From an uncultured Coriobacteriaceae bacterium (GTDB lineage Bacteria; Actinomycetota; Coriobacteriia; Coriobacteriales; Eggerthellaceae): a stretch of DNA of 30,065 bases. Numbering within the stretch: the stretch's first letter is position 1; the number at the start of each line of letters is the position of its first letter. The stretch lies in assembly GCA_900539675.1 (NCBI GenBank), contig UQDJ01000019.1, positions 1 to 30,065 on the forward strand, given 5' to 3'. The notes under the pieces were generated by a model that was given only the letters and a program-made list of their open reading frames with translations, made no database searches and had not been told where the DNA came from. The translations under genes and the position numbers were made by a program. Positions 6,946 through 14,329 of the stretch are shown here, one piece after another.

Positions 6946-7713
6946 ATGTCTTTCCTGCAAGAAGTTGATTCCTTACGTTCAAAACTTGGTCTGAGCCGCG
7001 CCCGTGTTCCCTATGTCATTGGGCTTGCGCTACTCGTATGCCTTGTGGTGGTGTTTGGTGGCTATCAGGTGTGGCAGGCGTTTGCTGCACCTTCCTTAGA
7101 GGTAACCCATGCTACACAGCAGGATTCTGGAAATGATGTCAACGAAAACCCAAAGGATCTCTCGGCGGGTGGAGATGGGTCTGCAGCTGATGCGGATGTA
7201 AATGGGGCATCCGCATCTGGAGATCATAGTGATTCACAGCAGGCTCATACCGTGTTTGTTCATGTGGCAGGTTGTGTGGCATCGCCGGGGATCTATGTTC
7301 TTCCGCAGAATGCGCGGGTAGCTGATGCCATTGATGCGGCGGGGGGAATGGCTCCAGATGCGCGCGCTGAGAGCGTGAATCTTGCGCGTGTGGTAGTGGA
7401 CGGGGAGCAAATCTTGGTAGGCAGCTTGGATGACCCCTCAACTGCACAGACGCAGCAAGGAAGCATCTCCTCTGGTGCTGCACTGGGCCAGTCAGCTGCT
7501 TCTGCGGGAAAGGCTCTATCCCATAAGGTGAATATCAACACTGCCTCAGCAGAGGAATTGACGACGCTTGATGGCGTTGGACCGGCAACAGCTGAAAAGA
7601 TTATTGCCTATCGAACGGAACAAGGTCCCTTCAAAACGATAGATGATATTAAAGAGGTAAGCGGCATAGGGGAGAAAAAGTTTGCCGCTCTTAAAGATGA
7701 AATCACCGTATAG
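6946..7713 (+). CDS. comEA: Competence protein ComEA, DNA receptor
   Basis: This membrane-anchored protein binds incoming double-stranded DNA outside the cell and feeds it to the ComEC channel. The protein has 255 residues: a short cytoplasmic N-terminus, one membrane helix (about 21-47), a low-complexity G/D/S/A-rich linker, an SLBB domain (about 100-160, TVFVHVAGCVASPGIYVLP) and a C-terminal pair of helix-hairpin-helix motifs (about 195-255, VNINTASAEELTTLDGVGPATA). The ATG at 6946 has GGAGG five bases upstream; a longer in-frame TTG at 6919 lies in the hairpin loop and is unlikely. Its 3' end overlaps comEC. Confidence 0.95.
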   Translation: MSFLQEVDSLRSKLGLSRARVPYVIGLALLVCLVVVFGGYQVWQAFAAPSLEVTHATQQDSGNDVNENPKDLSAGGDGSAADADVNGASASGDHSDSQQAHTVFVHVAGCVASPGIYVLPQNARVADAIDAAGGMAPDARAESVNLARVVVDGEQILVGSLDDPSTAQTQQGSISSGAALGQSAASAGKALSHKVNINTASAEELTTLDGVGPATAEKIIAYRTEQGPFKTIDDIKEVSGIGEKKFAALKDEITV

Positions 7714-10378
7714 AGCCCATCGCCCCGGTCTTCCTGCTGTACTGTGGTGTGCTCTTTCGTTTTGGATCTTTTGCTGGGTTATTGTCAGTGGAACGGCTCA
7801 ATGGCAGATCGCAGGAGGTTTGATCGGAGGAGCTTGCGTTGCAATCGTGATCGGTCGAACTGTTCTACTGAGACGAGGATTTCGAAGGTGGCCTACAGGG
7901 GATGGGCGTCTTATCGGAGTAGGGATCGCGATATTTGCCTGTATGGGTCTTGCGGTAGGACAGATCTATCTGATCAATCTCGATCATATTCGTTCGCTTT
8001 CGCAACTTGTTCCGGACAAGCCAGCTACTGTTCGGGTGCTCTCCGATGCTTCTGAAGGTGAATTGACCAAACAGGTAACGGTGGAGGTTTCTCACTTGGA
8101 TAGCTTGCCGCCGTTTAAAGCGATTTGGTATGCCGAAGATGAGTCGGTTTCATATGGCGATGTGTTCACTGCAACAGTTGCGATATCGCCACCACAAGAT
8201 CGAATCCTTTCTTATTACAACCAGAAAGGGCTGGTGGGTAGCGTTTCACTTTCCGATATAACACCACAGCAATCTTCACTGCACTCCTTAGTACAATGGC
8301 GCAATAATTTCCTTGATCTCCTAGCTTCAAATCAGCTTTTGGATGTGCTTGATTCCGTGCAACCTGGTTTAGGAGATGACGCGTTGTCTTTGCTCAGTGC
8401 GCTGGTGGTAGGAAACAGAACCACTTTGTTTACCAGCGATCTCTATCAAGAGGTGAAAGTGCTAGGCCTCGCTCATTTGGTGGCCGTGTCTGGGGCGCAT
8501 CTGGTAATTGTAAGCGGGTTTATTGGACTGGTGCTCAAGGCGTGGAATTGTTCGCGCAAAACCACCGTAGTCATTCAGCTTTTGTTTTTGATCCTGTATC
8601 TCATCATGGTTGCATTTCCAATTTCGTGCATCCGTGCCGCTCTTATGACGGCCGCTTCGCTTGTATCCTTTGGCAGCAGGAGAAGATCACATGCTATAAG
8701 TTCGCTTGCGCTGGTGATTGTGGTATTGGTGGCACTGGATCCAACCTGCGCTTGTTCGCTGTCGTTTACGCTCTCAGCACTCTCCACGTTGGGTATTGTC
8801 ATATTTATGCCGCTCTTTGCTTCATGGGTATCTATCAAGCACTCCTTGATAAAGACCTCTGTGTGCGATCCAGCTTTCATGACCCTTTCTGCGTTACTTC
8901 TCACGTTTCCCTTTAGCATGGCGACGTTCAATCAGTTTTCGCTTCTTGCACCGCTCTCCAATGTTCTAGCCACACCCTTTGTAGGAATTCTATGCACTCT
9001 AGGTCTTATGGTGTTTCTCGTGATCCCGTTTATTTCTCTTCTTTCGGCTGCTGCATTGGCAGTAGAAACCTGCGGAGTAGCGTTTTTGAGCGCCGTGCTC
9101 ATCACGGGAATATCGGGCTTGTCTGCAGGCATGGACGTTATCGCTACGTTTATTGGAGGGATAGCGTTAGGTTTAAGCGCGTTATTTGTCAAGATTCTTC
9201 AGATGATGGCTAGTTTGCCTTTGGTTGCTATGCCGGTGAGCATGCCTTTTGAAATGTTGGAAGTGCTATCTGTTGGGGTGGCTTTCGTTTTATGGGTGAA
9301 ATGGCCAAGCTTGCAGAACCGGCCAGAACATCGCCTTACCCACGGTGGCAAGAACCATGCTGATAGACAGCATAATGGCGAGCAGCTTTTGGGCGAACGC
9401 CATGATGGCAGGCAGCATTTGGGCGAACAGCATGATGGCGACAAGCATGATGATAAACAACCCGATAGGAAGCGATCCCTGTTACCGATAAAGGGTGCGA
9501 ATTGCGGCCTGTCTTCTTGGCGTCGCCTTCTGATTGTCACTGCAGCAGTGGTGATAACCATTGGAGTGGTGTTCGTTTGGCCTTCTTCACATCAAACAGA
9601 GATTGTCATGTTCGATGTGGGCCAAGGAGATGCATTTCTCATTCGCAGCGAAGGGAAAACGTTGTTGGTTGATACGGGAAATCAGCCTCAAAAGCTCTAT
9701 AAAAGTTTGGCTCAGATGGGCTGTTTTCATCTTGATGGTATTCTTGCTAGTCATGTCGATGACGATCACGCAGGTTGTCTTGATGATCTGAATGGGGTTG
9801 TGTCATGTGATGATGTGTTTCTTGCTCAAGGGCTTGATCGGGTGAACACGGACAAAGCCCAGGACGTAGTGCGAGATGCAACACGTTTGCTGAAAGGAAA
9901 ATCGCCAAGCTATGTACGTTCAGGCGATAGGATATCGCTAGGAGCCTTTACGCTTACAATACTTTCGCCAGCTCAATTAAACGATGAGGGTGGAAACCAA
10001 GATAGTATCTGTTTTCTGTTGGAGGCAGAGGTAAACCACGATGGGCTGTGTGATTGGCGTGCCTATTTCTGTGGTGATGCTGAAGCGCCTATCACGCAAG
10101 GGCTTATCGATGAGGGTAAGCTGGGGGATTTAGATCTTCTCAAGGTACCTCATCATGGCGCCAAAGCTGGCTTGACGCAATCTATCGTGAATACGCTATC
10201 GCCTGAAGTGGCGCTTATCAGCGTTGGAGAGCATAATCGCTATGGTCATCCAAATCCTTCTACCTTGGAATATTTGCAGGAAGATGGGTGTGCTATCTAT
10301 CGCAGTGATCAGCAGGGATGGGTCAGATGTACTTTTACTCCGCAGGAGCTTTCCGTTCAAACCGAAAAGAAGCCATAG
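7682..10378 (+). CDS. comEC: Competence protein ComEC/Rec2, DNA uptake channel
   Basis: This polytopic membrane channel brings single-stranded DNA into the cell. The protein has 898 residues: N-terminal membrane helices (about 10-100), an extracellular DUF4131-like region (to about 200), the Competence-domain helices (about 230-540, with LAHLVAVSGAHLVIVSG), a charged repeat linker (about 545-605), another membrane helix (about 617-637) and a metallo-beta-lactamase-like domain (MFDVGQGDAFLIR near 645, SHVDDDHAGC near 690, KVPHHGAKAG near 822). The TTG at 7682 is chosen because AGGGGAG (7668-7674) is well spaced; the ATG at 7697 is a plausible alternative lacking such a site. With comEA it implies natural transformation potential, but the pilus and motor genes are not in view. 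Confidence 0.94.
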   Translation: MPLLKMKSPYRAHRPGLPAVLWCALSFWIFCWVIVSGTAQWQIAGGLIGGACVAIVIGRTVLLRRGFRRWPTGDGRLIGVGIAIFACMGLAVGQIYLINLDHIRSLSQLVPDKPATVRVLSDASEGELTKQVTVEVSHLDSLPPFKAIWYAEDESVSYGDVFTATVAISPPQDRILSYYNQKGLVGSVSLSDITPQQSSLHSLVQWRNNFLDLLASNQLLDVLDSVQPGLGDDALSLLSALVVGNRTTLFTSDLYQEVKVLGLAHLVAVSGAHLVIVSGFIGLVLKAWNCSRKTTVVIQLLFLILYLIMVAFPISCIRAALMTAASLVSFGSRRRSHAISSLALVIVVLVALDPTCACSLSFTLSALSTLGIVIFMPLFASWVSIKHSLIKTSVCDPAFMTLSALLLTFPFSMATFNQFSLLAPLSNVLATPFVGILCTLGLMVFLVIPFISLLSAAALAVETCGVAFLSAVLITGISGLSAGMDVIATFIGGIALGLSALFVKILQMMASLPLVAMPVSMPFEMLEVLSVGVAFVLWVKWPSLQNRPEHRLTHGGKNHADRQHNGEQLLGERHDGRQHLGEQHDGDKHDDKQPDRKRSLLPIKGANCGLSSWRRLLIVTAAVVITIGVVFVWPSSHQTEIVMFDVGQGDAFLIRSEGKTLLVDTGNQPQKLYKSLAQMGCFHLDGILASHVDDDHAGCLDDLNGVVSCDDVFLAQGLDRVNTDKAQDVVRDATRLLKGKSPSYVRSGDRISLGAFTLTILSPAQLNDEGGNQDSICFLLEAEVNHDGLCDWRAYFCGDAEAPITQGLIDEGKLGDLDLLKVPHHGAKAGLTQSIVNTLSPEVALISVGEHNRYGHPNPSTLEYLQEDGCAIYRSDQQGWVRCTFTPQELSVQTEKKP
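9368..9457 (+). repeat. Three 30-base tandem repeats within comEC
   Basis: Units at 9368-9397, 9398-9427 and 9428-9457 align in frame and encode QHNGEQLLGE, RHDGRQHLGE and QHDGDKHDDK. They lie between two predicted membrane helices, before the metallo-beta-lactamase-like domain. The third copy diverges in its second half. Confidence 0.85.
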
Positions 10379-10383
10379 TCGGG

Positions 10384-10389
10384 TAGAAT
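10384..10389 (+). promoter_or_regulatory. -10 element of a likely leaderless holA transcript
   Basis: TAGAAT ends six bases before the holA ATG at 10396, so transcription would begin at or next to the start codon. No purine-rich ribosome-binding site lies in between, and no good -35 is evident. The arrangement fits leaderless mRNA, which is common in actinobacteria. Confidence 0.55.
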
Positions 10390-10395
10390 AGCGCT

Positions 10396-11373
10396 ATGGC
10401 TACGACTCAAAAGAACACTGCATTACTCCCGGTATATCTGATTGCCGGTGAAGACGAGCTGAAACGTGAAACGGTTTTGAAGCGTTTGCACGCGCGTCTT
10501 GAAAAGATGGGCGATTTGTCGTTTAACTCTGAAACGTTTTCAGGAGAAACAGCAACCGGAGAAGAAATAATTATCGCCTGCAACACGCTTTCGTTTGCCA
10601 GCGACGTGCGCCTGGTTGAAGTCCACGACGTCGAAAAGCTTAAGAAGGCAGACTCAGAACAAATCATCGACTACCTCACAGAACCGTGCATGACGACCAT
10701 CTTGGCTTTGGTGGGACAAAAGGTAGCCAAGAATACGCGTCTGTACAAAGCCGTTGCCAAATATGGTAAAACGGCGATTATCGATTGCGCTCCATTTGCT
10801 CGTCGTGACATGACTAAAGTCGTGCGTAATATGGCTGTTGATCATGGGGTGGTATTTACCGAAGGCGCTGCAGCTACCTTGATTGATTTGGTGGGGACCA
10901 ACACCGTGACGTTGGATGGGGAGATAAAAAAGCTGGCGCTTTCCCATCGAGGGACCGATCCCGTCAATGAAAACGAAGTCCTGTTCCTGGTTGCCCGTAG
11001 CTCTGAAGTAAAGCCATGGGAATTTGTTGACGCTTTTGCGGGTCGCAACGCACAGCGCTGTATTTATCTGCTTAATCGCATGGAGAGCGTTTCCCCGCAT
11101 GCGCTGTTGCCTATGTGCGTCACGCGTATTCGTGAATTGATTACGGTAAAGGCGCTTTCTGCCCGTGGCGAAAGTCATAAGCTGGCAAAAACCTTAAAGC
11201 TTCCCGATTGGCGCTTGAAGAATGATCGCGTGTGGGCTCGAGCCTATAGTGGCAAAGAGTTGATAGATGCGCTTATTGCTGCTCGTGATGTGGAGCAGGA
11301 AATGAAAAGTGGGGCAGATCCTCAGGATGCCTTTATCCGTTGGATGCTAACGGTGTGCTCTAAACAACACTAG
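10396..11373 (+). CDS. holA: DNA polymerase III delta subunit
   Basis: Delta opens the sliding clamp as part of the clamp-loader complex. The protein has 325 residues in the usual range, with the N-terminal family start LLPVYLIAGEDELKRETVLKRL (residues 10-31), the central AAA+-like region, and the C-terminal collar domain with PWEFVDAFAGRNAQRCIYLLNRM near 215. A comEC-holA-rpsT neighbourhood is common in Gram-positive genomes. The ATG lies 17 bases after the comEC stop with no ribosome-binding site but a TAGAAT immediately upstream, which suggests a leaderless message rather than read-through from comEC alone. Confidence 0.93.
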   Translation: MATTQKNTALLPVYLIAGEDELKRETVLKRLHARLEKMGDLSFNSETFSGETATGEEIIIACNTLSFASDVRLVEVHDVEKLKKADSEQIIDYLTEPCMTTILALVGQKVAKNTRLYKAVAKYGKTAIIDCAPFARRDMTKVVRNMAVDHGVVFTEGAAATLIDLVGTNTVTLDGEIKKLALSHRGTDPVNENEVLFLVARSSEVKPWEFVDAFAGRNAQRCIYLLNRMESVSPHALLPMCVTRIRELITVKALSARGESHKLAKTLKLPDWRLKNDRVWARAYSGKELIDALIAARDVEQEMKSGADPQDAFIRWMLTVCSKQH

Positions 11374-11483
11374 TTTGGTCGATAAGCACCCCATTTGTGA
11401 GGTATTGAACAGGCACACGAGATGCCCGATTACTGAGTTATGCTGAGAGGGGATTCACCGATCGGTTGCGTGGATCACCAAAC
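11373..11483 (+). ncRNA. Candidate structured RNA or structured 3' leader after holA
   Basis: Beginning at the last base of the holA stop, GTTTGGT (11373-11379), a bulged C and GAT (11381-11383) can pair with ATCACCAAAC (11474-11483): ten pairs enclosing about 90 bases. Inside are CCCC (11389-11392) facing GGGG (11449-11452), a GGCA/TGCC hairpin (11412-11426) and the palindrome ACCGATCGGT (11457-11466). A competing helix, GATTCAC (11452-11458) with GTGGATC (11470-11476), is also possible. A strong terminator follows at 11509. No known RNA family was recognised and no promoter of its own is clear, so this could simply be the holA 3' untranslated region. Confidence 0.3.
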
Positions 11484-11508
11484 GATAAAGCATTCAAAGT
11501 GACAATAC

Positions 11509-11540
11509 GCAAGGACCCGCATCATGCGGGTCCTTGCTTT
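11509..11540. terminator. Strong hairpin terminator between holA and rpsT
   Basis: Perfect 13-bp arms GCAAGGACCCGCA (11509-11521) and TGCGGGTCCTTGC (11525-11537) with a 3-base loop lie between convergent genes. The T-run after the hairpin is short on the plus strand (TTT) and absent on the minus strand. It probably serves both directions. Confidence 0.75.
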
Positions 11541-11586
11541 GATGATATGCGAATGGAATCCGAGCAGATTTCTTAGTTCATCAAAA

Positions 11587-12084
11587 CTACTCAGCAGATT
11601 CTTCTGCTTCAGCTTCTTCGGCAGCAGCAGCTGCTTCAGCTTCAGCCTTGCGCTTTGCAGCAGCTTTGTGCAGCTTTTCAGTCTCAGCGCGACGCTTAGC
11701 CTTTTCTTCAGATGCCTGAGCCATAGCTTGCTTGCGAGCAGCCTTGGCAGCAGCCTTCTTGTTGCCAGTTGCGGCCTGTTCCTTTTTTGGAGCAGGGGTG
11801 TATGCTGCGATAATTTCTGCAGTCACTACCGTGTTGGCAAGCTTCATGATGCCAGACTTGCGATTTGCAGCCTGACGCTTGTGAATAACACCCTTAGAAG
11901 CAGCACGATCCAAAAGACGGCAAGCTTCCAGAGCAGCAGCGTATGCCTTTGCGCCGTCCTTAGCTTCCACAGCTTCGCGTACTACGCGCGTAGCAGTCTT
12001 AAGCTCGGAACGTACAGCGCGATTGCGCATACGAGCCTTTTCGTTGGTGATGATACGCTTCTTTTGACTTTTGATGTTCGCCAC
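11587..12084 (-). CDS. rpsT: Ribosomal protein bS20 with a long C-terminal extension
   Basis: This primary 16S rRNA-binding protein of the small subunit is the only minus-strand gene in the window. The first 90 or so residues are a standard S20: MANIKSQKKRIITNEKARMR at the start, and LLDRAASKGVIHKRQAANRK near 57-76. A further 75 or so residues follow, rich in Ala, Lys and Glu and likely helical, ending in AEEAEAEESAE, giving 165 residues instead of about 85-95. The start is GTG (read from base 12084) with GGAGGAT about five bases upstream. The extension is in frame and the codon use looks ordinary. Confidence 0.95.
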   Translation of the reverse strand: MANIKSQKKRIITNEKARMRNRAVRSELKTATRVVREAVEAKDGAKAYAAALEACRLLDRAASKGVIHKRQAANRKSGIMKLANTVVTAEIIAAYTPAPKKEQAATGNKKAAAKAARKQAMAQASEEKAKRRAETEKLHKAAAKRKAEAEAAAAAEEAEAEESAE

Positions 12085-12209
12085 GTTTATCCTCCATATA
12101 TAACGTTTCTATAGACGAAAGCCATAGAATCGTAGCACAAGAGAACAAAAGTTCACAGCATCACTTCGCAATTTGTACGCAAATTACTAGAGCTTTCTTC
12201 CAAGTAAGG

Positions 12210-12215
12210 TAGAAT
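12210..12215 (+). promoter_or_regulatory. Possible -10 element upstream of lepA
   Basis: TAGAAT sits in a context (GGTAGAAT) much like that before holA. It would start a leader of about 90 bases before lepA. A tiny reading frame of 10 codons (GTG at 12223, stop at 12253-12255) begins almost at the predicted start. No convincing -35 is present. Confidence 0.4.
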
Positions 12216-12314
12216 CGTGCGCGTGCTCATTATGGTACGGCTTGTGAGGCTGTGATTGTGAACGTTTTATTATGGCTCAAAAGGCATTCTCAACTGAAGA
12301 ATTGATAGGGAATT

Positions 12315-14120
12315 ATGGCTTTAGATCCTCGCTACATTAGAAATTTTTCCATCATTGCTCATATCGATCATGGCAAATCGACACTTTCGGACCGTATTTT
12401 GGAAATGACTGAAACGGTTTCCGAGCGCGATATGAAAGACCAAATCCTGGACTCTATGGATATTGAACGCGAACGCGGTATTACCATCAAGAGTCAAGCG
12501 GTGCGTGTGGATTATCGTGCCGATGATGGCCAGCTCTATCATTTCAATCTGATCGACACACCGGGTCATGTGGACTTTACCTATGAAGTGTCCCGCTCTC
12601 TTGCCGCTTGTGAAGGAGCGGTGTTAGTGGTGGATGCTACCCAGGGTATTGAGGCTCAAACGGTGGCAAATGCCATGATGGCGATGAATGCCAATCTCGA
12701 AATTGTTCCACTGATCAATAAGATCGATTTGCCTGCCGCAGAACCGGAGCGCGTGCGTCAAGAAATCGAAGATGGTCTTGCTATTCCGGCTGATGATGCG
12801 GTGCTTGCCAGTGGTAAAACGGGCGAAGGCGTCCACGATTTGCTCGAAGCTATTGTGTATAACATCCCTCATCCTGAAGGAGATCCTCAAGCGGCGCTTT
12901 CAGCGCTCATTTTCGATTCGTATTTCGATGCCTACCGTGGCGTTGTGGCGCTTGTGCGTATTGTGAATGGTTCTCTGCGCAAAGGTCAGCATATTCGTAT
13001 GATGGCCACCGATACCCACGCGCTTGTTGAAGAGGTGGGCGTGCGTCGTCCCAGCGAGGTGCCGTGCGATGAGTTGGGCGTGGGTGAAGTGGGCTATCTG
13101 GTCACCGGCCTTAAGGATCCCTCTGAAGTGAAGGTGGGCGATACCATCACCTTGGCTAAGGGTGGATGCACAGAACCTCTGCCGGGCTATCGTGATGTAA
13201 AGCCTATGGTATATACCGGTCTTTTCCCTATAGATGGCGACCAGTACGAAGACCTCAAGGACGCACTTGAAAAGTTGGCTCTGAACGATCCGGCGTTAAT
13301 CTATGAGCCCGAAACATCGCATGCTTTAGGCTTTGGGTTTCGTGTGGGCTTTTTGGGCTTGCTGCATATGGAAGTCATTAAAGAACGCTTAGAGCGTGAG
13401 TTTAACTTGGATCTGTTGGCCACTGCGCCTTCAGTTGAATATCACGTCTTCAAGACCGATGGCACTATGATTTCGCTTCATTCTCCCCAAGATATGCCCG
13501 ATGCCAGTGAAATTCAGCATATTGAAGAGCCCTATCTGAAAGCCAAGATTTTGATTCCACCTGATTATGTTGGTGCGGTTATGGAACTTACGGTGGCACG
13601 CCGGGGCGACTTTAAGACCATGAACTATCTGAATACCAATACGGTTGAAATGTTGTGGGAAATGCCGTTGTCGGAACTCATCATGGATTATTTCGACCAA
13701 TTAAAGAGTCGTACCAAAGGTTACGCTTCTCTCGATTATGATTTTGACGAATATAAACCATCTAAGCTGGTAAAACTTGATATTTTATTGGCAGGTAAAC
13801 CAATCGATGCGCTTTCATTTATTGTTCACGCTGATAAGGCGTATGAACGCGGACGTGTTTTGACCGAAAAGCTTAAAGACATCATTCCGCGTCAAATGTT
13901 TGAAGTGCCTATTCAGGCTGCTGTTGGATCGCGTGTGTTGTCCCGCCAGACGGTGCGCGCCATGCGAAAAGATGTTTTAGCGAAATGCTACGGCGGCGAT
14001 ATTTCTCGTAAGCGTAAGCTGTTGGAGAAGCAGAAAAAGGGCAAGAAGCGCATGAAGAGCATTGGCAATGTGGAAGTACCTCAGGAAGCCTTTATGGCCA
14101 TCCTGAAGGTTGACGAATAG
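12315..14120 (+). CDS. lepA: Elongation factor 4, translational GTPase
   Basis: This ribosome-associated GTPase acts in initiation/biogenesis and can back-translocate ribosomes. The protein has 601 residues, the usual length. The GTPase domain has AHIDHGKSTL (residues 15-24), the switch I region with RERGITIKSQ, DTPGH, and NKID; domains II-V follow. The LepA-specific C-terminal domain is basic with KCYGGDISRKRKLLEKQKKGKKRMK near 556-580. The ATG at 12315 has AGGGA just upstream. It heads the lepA-(small membrane protein)-dusB-hemW run; lepA next to hemW is a common pairing in bacteria. Confidence 0.97.
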   Translation: MALDPRYIRNFSIIAHIDHGKSTLSDRILEMTETVSERDMKDQILDSMDIERERGITIKSQAVRVDYRADDGQLYHFNLIDTPGHVDFTYEVSRSLAACEGAVLVVDATQGIEAQTVANAMMAMNANLEIVPLINKIDLPAAEPERVRQEIEDGLAIPADDAVLASGKTGEGVHDLLEAIVYNIPHPEGDPQAALSALIFDSYFDAYRGVVALVRIVNGSLRKGQHIRMMATDTHALVEEVGVRRPSEVPCDELGVGEVGYLVTGLKDPSEVKVGDTITLAKGGCTEPLPGYRDVKPMVYTGLFPIDGDQYEDLKDALEKLALNDPALIYEPETSHALGFGFRVGFLGLLHMEVIKERLEREFNLDLLATAPSVEYHVFKTDGTMISLHSPQDMPDASEIQHIEEPYLKAKILIPPDYVGAVMELTVARRGDFKTMNYLNTNTVEMLWEMPLSELIMDYFDQLKSRTKGYASLDYDFDEYKPSKLVKLDILLAGKPIDALSFIVHADKAYERGRVLTEKLKDIIPRQMFEVPIQAAVGSRVLSRQTVRAMRKDVLAKCYGGDISRKRKLLEKQKKGKKRMKSIGNVEVPQEAFMAILKVDE

Positions 14121-14128
14121 GATGCTTC

Positions 14129-14323
14129 ATGGCAGCTAAGCGAAACGAAGATTATGACTGGCTTAATGACCCCTTCGATGAAAAGAAGGCAGCACGCGAA
14201 CGTGAAGAAGCGCGCATGTCGATGGGTGCAAAAATGGGTTTGGGCTGTGGTTGTGCCTTGGTTGTGCTGATTGTTATGGGCCTTCTCTTATTTGGTGGCA
14301 TACAGGTTATTTCTCTGTTGTAA
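14129..14323 (+). CDS. Small single-pass membrane protein of unknown function
   Basis: The protein has 64 residues, the first 36 or so charged (KRNEDYDWLNDPFDEKKAARERE) and predicted cytoplasmic, and the rest one hydrophobic helix (about 37-61, beginning GLGCGCALVVLIVMGLLLF). It is not a lipoprotein by pattern, because the cysteines lie at the start of the helix without a preceding signal peptide. AGGA at 14119-14122, overlapping the lepA stop, supports the ATG, and the stop lies next to dusB, so it is translated as part of the lepA operon. I do not recognise the family and assign no function. Confidence 0.75.
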   Translation: MAAKRNEDYDWLNDPFDEKKAAREREEARMSMGAKMGLGCGCALVVLIVMGLLLFGGIQVISLL

Positions 14324-14329
14324 GTGATT

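Noticed and set aside
11524..12114. Open frame of 196 codons on the plus strand opposite rpsT
   Set aside because: It is rich in Ser/Phe/Leu because it is the complement of the Ala/Lys/Glu-rich S20 coding strand; no family features and no credible start.
12272..12340. Short frame MAQKAFSTEELIGNYGFRS running out of frame into lepA
   Set aside because: No ribosome-binding site, and it overlaps the certain lepA start; likely chance.
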